Below are positions 16,747 through 25,429 of a stretch of 64,000 nt of DNA, one piece after another. A program made the position numbers and the translations under genes. This stretch comes from an uncultured Eubacteriales bacterium (GTDB taxonomy: Bacteria; Bacillota; Clostridia; Oscillospirales; CAG-382): contig URVJ01000015.1 of assembly GCA_900551295.1 (NCBI GenBank), forward strand, positions 5,422 through 69,421, read 5' to 3'. Below the pieces are notes generated by a model. The model did no database searches and was not told the origin of the DNA. It saw only the letters and a list, made by a program, of their open reading frames with translations. Positions within the stretch are counted from its first letter, which is position 1. Each line of letters begins with the position of its first letter.

Positions 16747-17407
16747 GGTACGGGAATACGCGGGGTTACGCGCCGAAGAATACGCGCCGAAGAATACGCG
16801 CCGAAGAATACGCGCTTTAAGAGTACGCGCTTTCTTTTTAAAAAGAAAGCTGCAAAGAAAACGATAGTCCCTAATTTAGAAAAGAATTTCGGGATACTCC
16901 CTGCCTCCGGCTTGTTCCGTTCGCAGTCGAACAGCAGGACTGCGAACTCAGATGTATGCAGGTGCGTGAGTAAACTATGGAAATTCAGTACAAACGGTCG
17001 CTTTGGAAAGTGAAACCCCTTGCACCACCCAAACAAAAAACTAACATTTGAAAAAGTCATCTCGCGACAGCGAGCTGGGCAGAAAGATAAGTCCTGTTGA
17101 CTGTTAGATTATATAAAAAATAATACTTGCGCAGAAATGGTTTAACTTCGTACAGAACCCATTATCGAGCAGTGCGGAGCATCTGCGAGCGAAGATGGGA
17201 AATCTCGGAGGCGAAGGAAATTTTTAGCGACGATAGTTTGATGTGTGGAGAAGAAGCCACGCTTTCGCGGCAGCGACTGAGCCGCGAAAATCTTTTGTTT
17301 ACACTCTTTAGAGCGTCCCATTTATCCTCGCAGGGGACTCTTTCGATTCCGAAAAGTGGTGGAATAGGGTTGCAAGTGGAAGTGAGTAATTCGTTTCCGC
17401 CTAAAAT
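16747..17407 (+). repeat. interspersed hairpin element, copy R4
   Basis: Near full-length copy with tandem TACGCGC units, the palindrome at 16829-16850, stem GTTCGCAGTC/GACTGCGAAC (16919-16928 with 16938-16947), GGTGCGTGAGTAAACTATGG, CTCGC-GACA-GCGAG, TCCTGTTGACTG followed by TATATAAAAAATAATAC, the GCAGTGC-GGA-GCATCTGC hairpin, TTTCGCGGC/GCCGCGAAA, and the TTTCGATTCCGAAAAG...GTTTCCGCC tail. It ends about 50 bp before the M18 aminopeptidase start. Confidence 0.85.
16767..16815 (+). repeat. 14-bp tandem repeat, 3.5 copies
   Basis: TACGCGCCGAAGAA repeats at 16767, 16781 and 16795, plus a terminal TACGCGC. It is the same unit as at 9321 but with a different copy number, followed by an extra AGTACGCGC that leads into the palindrome. 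Confidence 0.95.
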
Positions 17408-17454
17408 AAGTAAAAAAGAAAAATATATAAAATCTCAGAAAGAAGATGTAAAAT

Positions 17455-18864
17455 ATGCCGGAAAAGAAGTCAAAAGGCGAAGAACTTAAAGAAAAGCTCT
17501 TCATGAAACAGCCCGACGCATATGAAAAGCTGTCCGAAAAGGAAATCGAAAAGGCTTATAAATATTGCGACGGATACAAGAAATTCTTGGGTGAATGTAA
17601 AACCGAAAGAGAATCCGTGGATTTTGCGGTAAAGTACCTTGAAAAAAACGGCTTTGAAAAATTTGAGTACGGTAAAAAATATCAGCCGGGCGATAAAATC
17701 TATTTCAATAATAGAGGTAAGTCCGTCTATATAATCACCGTCGGAAAACATGGACTTGAAAACGGACTCCATATCGCAGCCGCACACGTTGATAGCCCCA
17801 GAATTGACTTAAAACAGCACCCCTTGTATGAGGACGGCGGCTTTGCGTTCTTTAAAACGCATTATTACGGCGGAATTAAGAAATTCCAGTGGGTAACAGT
17901 GCCGCTTGCACTTCACGGAGTTGTCGTTAAGGCTGACGGCGAGTGCGTAAAGATAAGTATAGGCGAGGACGAGAGCGATCCCGTGTTCTATATAACCGAC
18001 CTTCTTCCGCATCTTGGTAAGGATCAGGCAACAAAGCCTATGGGCAGCGTGTTTAACGGAGAAATGCTCAATGTTCTCTGCGGCAGCCGTCCGTATAATG
18101 ATGAAAAAGTGTCGGAAAAAATTAAACTTAATGTGCTTAATTTGCTCTATGAGAAGTACGGAATTACAGAGGCTGACCTCGTTTCGAGCGAACTTTGCCT
18201 TGTTCCGTCGCAGAAACCGCGCGATGTCGGATTTGACAGAAGCCTTGTCGGCTCTTACGGCCATGACGATAGGGTTTGCGCATATCCTATCATGACCGCG
18301 GCAGTAGATTGCTCAAAGCAGATTCCCGAGCATACTCAGGTCACTATCTTCGCGGATAAAGAGGAGATAGGCAGCGAGGGAAATACGGGTATGCAGTCGT
18401 TCGCGTTCGTCGATGTGCTTAATGAAATTTGTATAAACAGAGGCGAAAACCCCAGAGTTATGTTCGCAAACTCAAAGTGCCTGTCAGCAGACGTAAACGC
18501 TTGCTTTGATCCGAATTATGCAGAGGCTTATGAAACCAGAAACTCGGCTTATATTAATAAGGGTGTGTCGGTTACTAAGTTTACCGGGGCGCGCGGTAAG
18601 TCCGAAACTAATGACGCTCATGCGGAATATGTCGCATATGTCAGAAACCTCCTCGATAAGGCAGGCGTCGTATGGCAGATGGGTGAACTCGGTAAGGTCG
18701 ATCAGGGCGGCGGCGGTACTGTCGCCATGTACCTCGCTAAACTTAATATCGATGTTATTGATGTCGGCGTCCCCGTTATCTCTATGCACGCTCCTTATGA
18801 AATCGTCTCTAAAACCGATGTCTATTCCGCTTATAAGGCTTTCGAGGCTTTCTTTAAAGACTAA
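17455..18864 (+). CDS. M18 family aminopeptidase
   Basis: Cytosolic zinc aminopeptidase of the aspartyl-aminopeptidase type, 469 residues. Metal and catalytic motifs are HIAAAHVDSPRIDLK (His-x-Asp near 106-108), YGHDDRVCAYP (bridging Asp near 265), FADKEEIGSEGNTG (Glu-Glu near 303) and the late His in VISMHAPYE. The ATG lies behind a weak AGAAAGAAG. In the last 47 codons all 26 fourfold, sixfold and Ile codons end in C or T, a complete shift from the gene body. Element R4 precedes the gene and R5 follows it. Confidence 0.93.
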   Translation: MPEKKSKGEELKEKLFMKQPDAYEKLSEKEIEKAYKYCDGYKKFLGECKTERESVDFAVKYLEKNGFEKFEYGKKYQPGDKIYFNNRGKSVYIITVGKHGLENGLHIAAAHVDSPRIDLKQHPLYEDGGFAFFKTHYYGGIKKFQWVTVPLALHGVVVKADGECVKISIGEDESDPVFYITDLLPHLGKDQATKPMGSVFNGEMLNVLCGSRPYNDEKVSEKIKLNVLNLLYEKYGITEADLVSSELCLVPSQKPRDVGFDRSLVGSYGHDDRVCAYPIMTAAVDCSKQIPEHTQVTIFADKEEIGSEGNTGMQSFAFVDVLNEICINRGENPRVMFANSKCLSADVNACFDPNYAEAYETRNSAYINKGVSVTKFTGARGKSETNDAHAEYVAYVRNLLDKAGVVWQMGELGKVDQGGGGTVAMYLAKLNIDVIDVGVPVISMHAPYEIVSKTDVYSAYKAFEAFFKD

Positions 18865-19130
18865 GGAATAGGGATACGAGGGATACGCGCTTTCTTTTTA
18901 AAAAGAAAGCTGCAAAGAAAACGGTGGAACGCGCTTTTCTGAAGAAAAGCTGCAAAAGACTTTAATAGCCCCTAAATAAGAAAAAAGTCATGGGGTATTC
19001 TGTGCCGCCAACTTGTGCCGTCAGCCACCAAAAGGCGGGCGGCTGACTCAAATCTGAGCAGGTGCGTGAGTAAACTATGAGAATAGAGTTGCACATGGAA
19101 GTGAGCAATCCGTATCCGCCAAAACAGGTA
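18865..19130 (+). repeat. interspersed hairpin element, copy R5 (short)
   Basis: Short form: GGGATACGCGC, palindrome 18889-18910, second hairpin GCTTTTCTGAAGAAAAGC, GCCCCTAAATAAG, the GTCAGCC/GGCTGAC stem (19020-19026 with 19041-19047, extended past one mismatch), GGTGCGTGAGTAAACTATG, then directly the GTTGCACATGGAAGTGAG tail and a TCCGCC variant. The middle modules are missing. It ends about 80 bp before the galactokinase start. Confidence 0.85.
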
Positions 19131-19208
19131 ACCATCAGCAAAAAAAACGCAAACTTATCCTGTGCAAAGAGAAAAAAGATATTAAAAGTCAGAAAGGAAG
19201 ATACCCAG

Positions 19209-20516
19209 GTGAAAATTACAGAATTAAAATCAGCAATCAGAAACGGATACTATGATAAGGCGTTCCGTGAACTTTACGGAGAAACCTGTGACCTCGAAAA
19301 AGTGTATGATAGATATGAAAAGTGCGCACAGGGATTTGAAGAAACATATAAAAACAGCGCAGATTTCGATGACGTGCGCCTTTTCAGCGTCGCAGGAAGA
19401 AGCGAGATCAGCGGTAACCATACCGACCATAACCATGGCTGCGTGCTTGCAGCGTCAATAAGCCTTGATATAATCTCGGTTGCGGCAAAGACAAACGACG
19501 GTAAAGTTACAATTAAGTCGGAGGGTTTCCCGATAGATGAGGTAGACGTTGCGGACGCCGATAAAGTAAGAGACGGCGAAAAGTATAAGGCAAGCGCAAT
19601 AATCAGAGGTATGTGCGACGGCTTTGTAAAGAACGGACTTAAAGTCGGCTCGTATTGCGCATATACTACCTCCAATGTCCTTAAAGGCTCTGGACTTTCT
19701 TCGTCCGCGGCTTTCGAGGATATGACCGGTAATATGCTTAACTGGTTCTATAACGACGGTAAAGTTGATAATGTCGAAATAGCAAAAATAGCGCAGTACG
19801 CAGAGAACGTGCATTTCGGTAAACCCTGCGGACTTATGGACCAGATAGCGTGCGCGGCAGGCGGATTTGTCGCAATAGACTTTAAAGATACCAAAAATCC
19901 CGTAGTTACAAGACTTCCGTTTGACCTTGACGCACACGGACTTTCGCTCTGTATCGTAAATACCGGCGGAAACCATGCCGATCTTAATGAGGACTATGCG
20001 TCGATACCGGCAGATATGAAAGCCGTTGCAAAAATGTTTGGTAAAGAAGTGCTCAGAGACGTTTCAAAAGAGGAACTTCTCGCAAGAGCCGCCGAAATAC
20101 GCGAAAAACTCGGCGATAAGTGCCTGCTTCGCGCAATGCATTTCCTTAATGAAAATACGCGCGTAGGACTTCAGAAAGAGGCGCTCCAAAAGGGCGATCT
20201 TGCAGGATTCCTTGACGGCGTAAGAAAGTCCGGTATTTCTTCGGCTACAATGCTCCAGAACGTTTATACCGTAAAGAACGTAAACGAGCAGGGACTTTCC
20301 GTTGCGCTTGCACTTTCGGCTGAGGTGCTCGACGGCGTTGATAACGCGGCATACAGAGTTCATGGCGGCGGATTTGCAGGTACGATTCAGGCGTTCGTGC
20401 CCAAAAACCTCGTTGAAAAGTACAGACAGACGCTTGAGGGCGTGTTCGGAAAAGGCAACGTCTATGTTCTCAATGTGCGTAAGTACGGCGCGGTAAGCCT
20501 TGACGCTATAAACTGA
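19209..20516 (+). CDS. galK: galactokinase (GHMP family)
   Basis: Predicted to phosphorylate galactose at C1 for the Leloir pathway. The protein has 435 residues. GHMP motifs are present: motif 1 GRSEISGNHTDHNHG (a clostridial variant of the galactokinase signature), motif 2 KGSGLSSSAAFE and motif 3 VHGGGFAGTIQAF. The GTG at 19209 follows AAAGGAAG and starts the family N terminus; the longer ATG frame from 19077 begins inside the repeat and is rejected. No galT or galE is nearby, so the exact sugar is inferred from family membership. Confidence 0.87.
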   Translation: MKITELKSAIRNGYYDKAFRELYGETCDLEKVYDRYEKCAQGFEETYKNSADFDDVRLFSVAGRSEISGNHTDHNHGCVLAASISLDIISVAAKTNDGKVTIKSEGFPIDEVDVADADKVRDGEKYKASAIIRGMCDGFVKNGLKVGSYCAYTTSNVLKGSGLSSSAAFEDMTGNMLNWFYNDGKVDNVEIAKIAQYAENVHFGKPCGLMDQIACAAGGFVAIDFKDTKNPVVTRLPFDLDAHGLSLCIVNTGGNHADLNEDYASIPADMKAVAKMFGKEVLRDVSKEELLARAAEIREKLGDKCLLRAMHFLNENTRVGLQKEALQKGDLAGFLDGVRKSGISSATMLQNVYTVKNVNEQGLSVALALSAEVLDGVDNAAYRVHGGGFAGTIQAFVPKNLVEKYRQTLEGVFGKGNVYVLNVRKYGAVSLDAIN

Positions 20517-20523
20517 AAATAAT

Positions 20524-20892
20524 ATGACGCGTAAGCAAAAAGTCAAAAATGTTCTTGCGCTTTTCGTAAACCTCTGTATCGTCGGCGGAATTTATATCTA
20601 TGCCAATATGCGTATGTTTCTGCCGATAGTCTGGATATACGCCGCATTTACGGTCGTCGGCTCGTGCCTTTATATATACCTGTATATGAAAGACCGTATA
20701 GCAGACGCAAATCCTCCCGAGGGTTTGTCCGAACAGCATATTGAGGAAATGTCGCAAAAGCGCAAGAAAAATATGAGAACGGCGGTTATAATCTTTCTGC
20801 CGTTCATAATAGTAATGCTCTGCGACTGTACATATCTTCTGCTGCTTTCCGACAGCGAGGTCTTTAAGGCAGTCGGCAATATTTTCCGATAA
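20524..20892 (+). CDS. small membrane protein of unknown function
   Basis: 122 residues with three predicted transmembrane segments: about 8-25 (VLALFVNLCIVGGIYIYA), 30-54 (FLPIVWIYAAFTVVGSCLYIYLYM) and 90-110 (AVIIFLPFIIVMLCDCTYLLLL). A charged cytoplasmic loop carries the GLSEQHIEEMSQKRKK segment. It starts 7 bp after galK and ends 15 bp before walJ, so it is part of the same run. No family is recognised. Confidence 0.75.
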   Translation: MTRKQKVKNVLALFVNLCIVGGIYIYANMRMFLPIVWIYAAFTVVGSCLYIYLYMKDRIADANPPEGLSEQHIEEMSQKRKKNMRTAVIIFLPFIIVMLCDCTYLLLLSDSEVFKAVGNIFR

Positions 20893-20907
20893 GGTAGTAA
20901 TTTTTCC

Positions 20908-21693
20908 ATGTTTAAAGCTGTACCCATGTTTTCCGGCTCGTCCGGAAACTGCGCATATGTAAAATACGGCGATACCGAGTTTCTCGTAGACGCCGGCGTT
21001 TCATACCGTAATATAAGACTTGCGCTCGAGATGATAGGCACGGATATTTCAAATATCTCCGCGGTTTTCGTAACTCATGAGCATATCGACCATATCAAGG
21101 GACTTGAAGTGCTGGCAAAGAATAACCCGGGTATACCTGTATACATAAATCAAAAATCGTATGACGCAGCGGATAAAAATCTGTATAAGCATATGGCGGA
21201 CAGCGCCGTCATAAAGAACCCGAAAGATACGGTAGAACTTGACGGGACGCTTGTGAAAATATTTGAAACGCCGCATGACTCAGCGGGCAGCGTGGGATAC
21301 AGGTTTGAATTTGACGACGGAAACGCGTTCGGATACGCGACAGATATAGGCGAGATAACTCCCGATATACGAGGCGCGCTGTACGGCTGCGAACAGGTAA
21401 TACTTGAGTCCAACCATGACATTGATATGCTGAAGAACGGTCCGTACCCGTATGTTCTCAAGAAAAGAATACTGTCCGATCACGGACATCTTTCAAATGA
21501 CGCGTGCGCCGAGTTTCTGACCGAGCTTGTAAGCCACGGAACGCATAAGGCGATGCTTGCGCACCTGTCGCATGAGAATAATACGCCGCACACCGCGTAT
21601 AAGACCTCTGCGCTTAAACTTACGGAGGCGGGCTTTACGCCGGAGGATATAAAGCTTACGGTTGCCATGAGATCAATACTCGAAAACGGCTGA
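20908..21693 (+). CDS. walJ: MBL-fold metallohydrolase, WalJ/YycJ type
   Basis: 261-residue metallo-beta-lactamase fold hydrolase. The start SGSSGNCAYVKYGDTEFLVDAG is typical of the YycJ/WalJ family. Metal ligands are THEHIDHIKG (HxHxDH), a His in TPHDSAGSVGY, Asp in YATDIGEIT and His in LSDHGHLSN and LAHLSHENN. In B. subtilis the gene is linked to cell-wall two-component signalling and DNA replication coordination; here it is away from walRK. The ATG follows AAGGTAG. The phosphatase gene follows by 28 bp. Confidence 0.88.
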   Translation: MFKAVPMFSGSSGNCAYVKYGDTEFLVDAGVSYRNIRLALEMIGTDISNISAVFVTHEHIDHIKGLEVLAKNNPGIPVYINQKSYDAADKNLYKHMADSAVIKNPKDTVELDGTLVKIFETPHDSAGSVGYRFEFDDGNAFGYATDIGEITPDIRGALYGCEQVILESNHDIDMLKNGPYPYVLKKRILSDHGHLSNDACAEFLTELVSHGTHKAMLAHLSHENNTPHTAYKTSALKLTEAGFTPEDIKLTVAMRSILENG

Positions 21694-21721
21694 GCGGTAT
21701 GCAAAAGGAGCAGAGAGAAAG

Positions 21722-22381
21722 ATGTTTGATACAAAACTTTATGTTGTAAGACACGCGCAGGGAATGGGAAATAAGCTTGCCGAGTTTCACGGTCAGTATA
21801 ATTCCGACCTTACCGAGCTTGGAAAAAAGCAGGCGGAATGTACCGCGGAATATCTGAAGGACGTAAAATTCGACGGAGCATATTCAAGCGATATTGCAAG
21901 AGCATATTCGACTGCGTGTATAATAGCAAAGCGCCATGACGGGCTTGAAATCGTCAAAAACAAACTGCTCCGCGAGATAGACGCAGGCAAGTGGGAATGT
22001 ATGAAGTTTGACGACATCGAGAAAAACTATCCCAAAGAGCATGAAATGTTTATGAAGAACCTTTCAGAGTTTGTATGCCCCGGAGGAGAAAGCGTAAAGC
22101 AGCTCCATGACAGGGTAAAACGCGGCTTTGATGAGATAGTAAAGCAAAATCCGGGAAAAACTCTGCTTATAGCCTCGCACGCAACTCCGATACGCTGTAT
22201 GCTGTGCGACTGGAAAGGACTTGCACTCAGCGCCATAACGCAGCTTAAATGGGTGCCCAACGCGTCGGTTTCGGTTGTGGAATATAACTCGCAGACGCTT
22301 GAAACTCACCTCTGCGAGACGGCATATTCGGAACATCTTGCAAAGCAAGGGCTTGTTACGGAACTTCCGTCAAATATCTGA
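21722..22381 (+). CDS. histidine phosphatase family protein
   Basis: 219-residue phosphoglycerate-mutase-like phosphatase. The phosphorylated His is in LYVVRHAQGMGNK (family RHG, here RHA), the proton donor Glu in LREIDAGKWECM and the second catalytic His in LIASHATPIRCML. The RHA replacement of RHG is tolerated in the superfamily. The substrate is unknown; sequence features do not separate a mutase from a general phosphatase. It is the last gene of the plus-strand run from galK and is followed by a shared terminator. Confidence 0.88.
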   Translation: MFDTKLYVVRHAQGMGNKLAEFHGQYNSDLTELGKKQAECTAEYLKDVKFDGAYSSDIARAYSTACIIAKRHDGLEIVKNKLLREIDAGKWECMKFDDIEKNYPKEHEMFMKNLSEFVCPGGESVKQLHDRVKRGFDEIVKQNPGKTLLIASHATPIRCMLCDWKGLALSAITQLKWVPNASVSVVEYNSQTLETHLCETAYSEHLAKQGLVTELPSNI

Positions 22382-22406
22382 AATAAAAGAACACTTATAT
22401 GAAAAC

Positions 22407-22441
22407 ACCCGGTGCTCACACTTTAAAAGTAAGTACCGGGT
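22407..22441. terminator. terminator hairpin between convergent genes
   Basis: ACCCGGTGCT pairs with AGTACCGGGT (one G-U pair) around a loop that itself has ACTT/AAGT pairing. No T run follows on the plus strand; on the minus strand GTTTTCAT follows. It lies between the phosphatase gene and the convergent dehydrogenase gene. Confidence 0.6.
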
Positions 22442-22484
22442 AAAATATTGCCTGTTTTAACGTGTTTTCGGCTTTGTCGATAAA

Positions 22485-23351
22485 TCAGACTCCCGAATAA
22501 GCCGCAAAACCGCCGTCTATCGGAATGACAACGCCGTTTACAAAGCCTGATGCCTTGTCGTTAAGTAAGAACTGGAGCGCGCCGTCGAGATCTTCGGGCA
22601 CACCGAAACGTCCCATGGGAGTGTGAGCGAGAATCTTCTCGCTGCGTGCCGAAAGGCTTCCGTCGGGATTGTAAAGCAGAGCCTTGTTCTGGTTTGTCGA
22701 GAAGAAACCGGGAGCTATTGCGTTTACGCGTATGCCGACTTTTGAAAAGTGAACCGCGAGCCACTGTGTAAAGTTGGAAACGGCAGCCTTTGCGCCGCTG
22801 TAAGCCGGAATTCTCGTAAGAGGACGGAATGCGTTCATGGACGAAACGTTGATAATGCTTGCGCCGTCCTTTTTAGCCATGTCCTTTGCGAAAACCTGAG
22901 TCGGGATAAGAGTTCCCAAGAAGTTTAAGTTGAAAACAAAGGAAATACCGTCGGGATCGAGATCAAAGAAGGTCTTTACGCCGGAAATTTCGGCGTTGTT
23001 TTCAAGGTCGTCGGCTTCAAGATAGTCCTTTGTCGTCGAGCCTTTGGGATTGTTTCCGCCTGCGCCGTTTATAAGTATGTCGCACGAGCCGAGCTTTTCA
23101 TCAACAATTTTCTTTGCTTCTTCCATGCTTGCCTTTTCGAGAACGTTGGCTTTGACGGCAACTGCCGTTCCGCCGTCGGCGATAATTTCGTCGGCAACTT
23201 TTTTTGCTGCGTCAAGGTTAAGGTCAAGCACTGCGACTTTTGCATTGCAGGCAGCCGCGGTTTTTGCAAATCCCGAACACAGAACTCCGCCCGCACCCGT
23301 GATTACTACTACTTTTCCGCCAAGATCAAGATCAAACGGTAATGTTTTCAT
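22485..23351 (-). CDS. SDR-family sugar-acid oxidoreductase (fructuronate/mannonate type)
   Basis: 288-residue short-chain dehydrogenase. NAD(P) binding: VVITGAGGVLCSGFA; NGAGGNNPKGST with a long insert; catalytic Ser in INVSSMNAFRPLTRIPAYSGAK with the YxxxK. The inserted loop and the start LPFDLDLGGKVVVITG match the SDR enzymes annotated as D-mannonate oxidoreductase in Clostridia; the substrate is an inference. The ATG at 23351 follows GAGGAAC; the in-frame upstream ATG lacks a ribosome-binding site. The neighbouring sugar isomerase upstream suggests joint sugar-acid breakdown. Confidence 0.82.
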   Translation of the reverse strand: MKTLPFDLDLGGKVVVITGAGGVLCSGFAKTAAACNAKVAVLDLNLDAAKKVADEIIADGGTAVAVKANVLEKASMEEAKKIVDEKLGSCDILINGAGGNNPKGSTTKDYLEADDLENNAEISGVKTFFDLDPDGISFVFNLNFLGTLIPTQVFAKDMAKKDGASIINVSSMNAFRPLTRIPAYSGAKAAVSNFTQWLAVHFSKVGIRVNAIAPGFFSTNQNKALLYNPDGSLSARSEKILAHTPMGRFGVPEDLDGALQFLLNDKASGFVNGVVIPIDGGFAAYSGV

Positions 23352-23424
23352 TTCATGTTCCTCACTTAGTGTATAAAAATTCCGTGACATTCAGGCATTT
23401 AGCAAGAGCGTCCCGGTTAAAGGT

Positions 23425-24246
23425 TTACCAGTTAAGGCTCTTGAGGTAATCTCTGCTCATCTTTGCAGCCTCAAGGCAGGGAATATCGTAGGTGTTGTCT
23501 TGCTCTACGATAACGTATTTTGCGCCGCTTTCAACGGCAGCTTCGAGAATTGCCGGGAAGTTCTGCTTGCCGTGACCTACGGGTCTGAACTCGAAGGTGT
23601 TCTTCACAGGCTCCTTGTCGTCGGACTTTATACCGATAAGCTCGTACATATGCTCGCTCTTTGAACCTACGAAGTCCTTGAGGTGAACAACGGGGCATCT
23701 GCCTGCGTACTTTCTTATGTAAGCCGCGGGATCTTCGCCGCCGACGTTTACCCAGCAGGTGTCAAGCTCTGTCTGGAGATGTTCGGGGCTTATGGTTTCG
23801 TACATATAGTCAAGACCGTATCTGCCGTCGGGCATCTTCTTGAATTCAAAGTCGTGGTTGTGGTAAACAAGGACAAGTCCCTTTGCGGCACATGCTGCGC
23901 CAATCTTGTCAATGCTCTTTAAAACTTCGTCAAAGCCTTCGTCGCCGGGTCTCTGACCTTCTGCAAGGTAAGGAACGGCAATGTATTCGCAGCCGATGGT
24001 CTTGTATGTGTCAAGACACTTGTCGGTGTCCGCAAGCATTTCTGCGAGTGCAACGTGAGCACAGATCGCCTTGAGTCCTGTCTCGTCGAGAAGTGCTCTG
24101 AACTGTTCTCCGGTGAGTCCGAAAAGTCCTGCCGGCTCAACGTAATCGTATCCTGCCGCCTTTACAGCCTTTAAGGTTGCGGCAACGTCTTTTTCCATTT
24201 CGCTTCTTACTGTGTAAAGCTGAAGTCCTACGGGTAATGTTTTCAT
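23425..24246 (-). CDS. sugar phosphate isomerase/epimerase (xylose isomerase-like TIM barrel)
   Basis: 273-residue AP-endonuclease-2/xylose-isomerase-like TIM barrel. Features: VGLQLYTVRSEMEKD at the start, GYDYVEPAG, CAHVALAE, YHNHDFEF (metal-binding His), ELDTCWVNVGGEDP (Glu, Asp) and a final VEQDNTY. It probably interconverts a keto sugar or inositol derivative. The ATG at 24246 follows GGAAGGAGAG. It precedes the SDR gene by 73 bp and both start MKTLP, so the two likely form an operon. Confidence 0.85.
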   Translation of the reverse strand: MKTLPVGLQLYTVRSEMEKDVAATLKAVKAAGYDYVEPAGLFGLTGEQFRALLDETGLKAICAHVALAEMLADTDKCLDTYKTIGCEYIAVPYLAEGQRPGDEGFDEVLKSIDKIGAACAAKGLVLVYHNHDFEFKKMPDGRYGLDYMYETISPEHLQTELDTCWVNVGGEDPAAYIRKYAGRCPVVHLKDFVGSKSEHMYELIGIKSDDKEPVKNTFEFRPVGHGKQNFPAILEAAVESGAKYVIVEQDNTYDIPCLEAAKMSRDYLKSLNW

Positions 24247-24564
24247 AATTAGCTCTCCTTCCGGTAATCGCAAGATTTACCAAAAAACTGCGGCACGCTG
24301 TGCCTAACTTAAAAGAAAAGACAACGCTTTTCTTTCCGCATAACATTATATCATATAAATCCCGGATTTTCAGACTTTCAAATAAATTTAACAAAAAATT
24401 CCTATTTTTATAAAGATAGTTGCGCATTTTATAAAAATCGTACAACAATGCAGAGCAAAAAGAAATGCGTTTGCCCCGGCGTGTAAATTGTTGTGGACAC
24501 AGACGCGCTTTTGTGGTAAAATATAAAGAAAGGACAAATAATCGTACCGAACGGGAGAAAATAA
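24247..24564. other. 318-bp divergent intergenic region
   Basis: Contains the ribosome-binding site of the isomerase gene, a GAAAAG/CTTTTC hairpin near 24312-24330, an A+T-rich stretch with a minus-strand TATAAT (complement at 24345-24350) but no well-spaced -35, and the plus-strand promoter of the rluA-type gene. No element copy and no small gene is seen. Confidence 0.5.
24494..24522 (+). promoter_or_regulatory. promoter of the rluA-type gene
   Basis: TGGACA at 24494-24499 and TAAAAT at 24517-24522 with a 17-bp spacer, 43 bp before the GTG start. Confidence 0.55.
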
Positions 24565-25254
24565 GTGAGCGCAAAAGATGTCGTAATAATAAATCAGACA
24601 AAAAACCTCGTAATCTGCATAAAACCCTGCGGAATAAGCTCGGAATATACAGAGGGAGAACCGAACGTCGTGTCGGAGCTCGAAAGGCTGACAGGGTGCA
24701 AGACCGTAAAAACGCTGCACAGACTCGACGTCGGCGTGGGCGGAGTAATGGTGTACGCAAAGAATAAGGACGCGGCGGCGAAAATGTCGGCTCTTATCGC
24801 GGACGGAAAACTGGTAAAGCAGTATTCTGCGCTTGTTCACGGCGTTCCCGAAAATAAAAGCGGCGCTTTGGAAAATATACTGTTCAAGGACGGCAGGGCG
24901 AATAAAGTTTACGTCGTTGACAGAGAGCGCAAGGGCGCGAAAAAGGCAAGATTGACGTATGAAACGGTCTGCACGCGTCAAACGCCGAAAGGTACCGTTT
25001 CCGAGCTTTTCATAACGCTGGATACCGGCAGAAGCCACCAGATAAGAGCGCAGTTTTCTCATATCGGACACCCTCTCTGCGGCGACGGAAAATACGGCGC
25101 AAAGGACAACAATAACCGGATATGCTTAATGTCGAAACGCATAAGCTTTGTAAGTCCGTTCGATAACAAAGAAGTCTGTTTTGAGTGTCCGCGAAGCGTA
25201 TGGGAACTCTGGGACTTCGGCGCAGATGAAAAAATCGCACAAAATGTACAATAA
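24565..25254 (+). CDS. RluA-family pseudouridine synthase
   Basis: Converts uridine to pseudouridine in rRNA or tRNA. The 229 residues cover the catalytic domain only, with no N-terminal S4 domain. The catalytic Asp is in LHRLDVGVGGVMVYAK; later motifs are QYSALVHG, ITLDTGRSHQIRAQFSHIGHPLCGD and KYGA. The GTG at 24565 follows a GGGAG. The target site cannot be assigned. It is a single gene with its own promoter. Confidence 0.92.
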   Translation: MSAKDVVIINQTKNLVICIKPCGISSEYTEGEPNVVSELERLTGCKTVKTLHRLDVGVGGVMVYAKNKDAAAKMSALIADGKLVKQYSALVHGVPENKSGALENILFKDGRANKVYVVDRERKGAKKARLTYETVCTRQTPKGTVSELFITLDTGRSHQIRAQFSHIGHPLCGDGKYGAKDNNNRICLMSKRISFVSPFDNKEVCFECPRSVWELWDFGADEKIAQNVQ

Positions 25255-25340
25255 AAGCGCAGAATGTAAAATCACGGCGCAAAGCCGCGGGAATCTCCGT
25301 TAAAAAGCCTTTTTTTCGCGGTTTGTTAACGCGTCATTAA

Positions 25341-25369
25341 TTGACAAAAGTTAAATAATGTGGTATACT
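25341..25369 (+). promoter_or_regulatory. consensus promoter for ruvC
   Basis: TTGACA at 25341-25346, 17-bp spacer, TATACT at 25364-25369: a near-perfect sigma-A promoter 60 bp before the ruvC start. Confidence 0.8.
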
Positions 25370-25429
25370 GATTTAATAAATCGTGCGCACATTTTTGTAT
25401 GAAGTATGTTTTGAAACGGAGACGCCGCA

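Noticed and set aside
19077..19208. Upstream ATG extension of galactokinase
   Set aside because: The extra residues are encoded by the tail of element R5; a GTG with a good ribosome-binding site starts the family domain at 19209.
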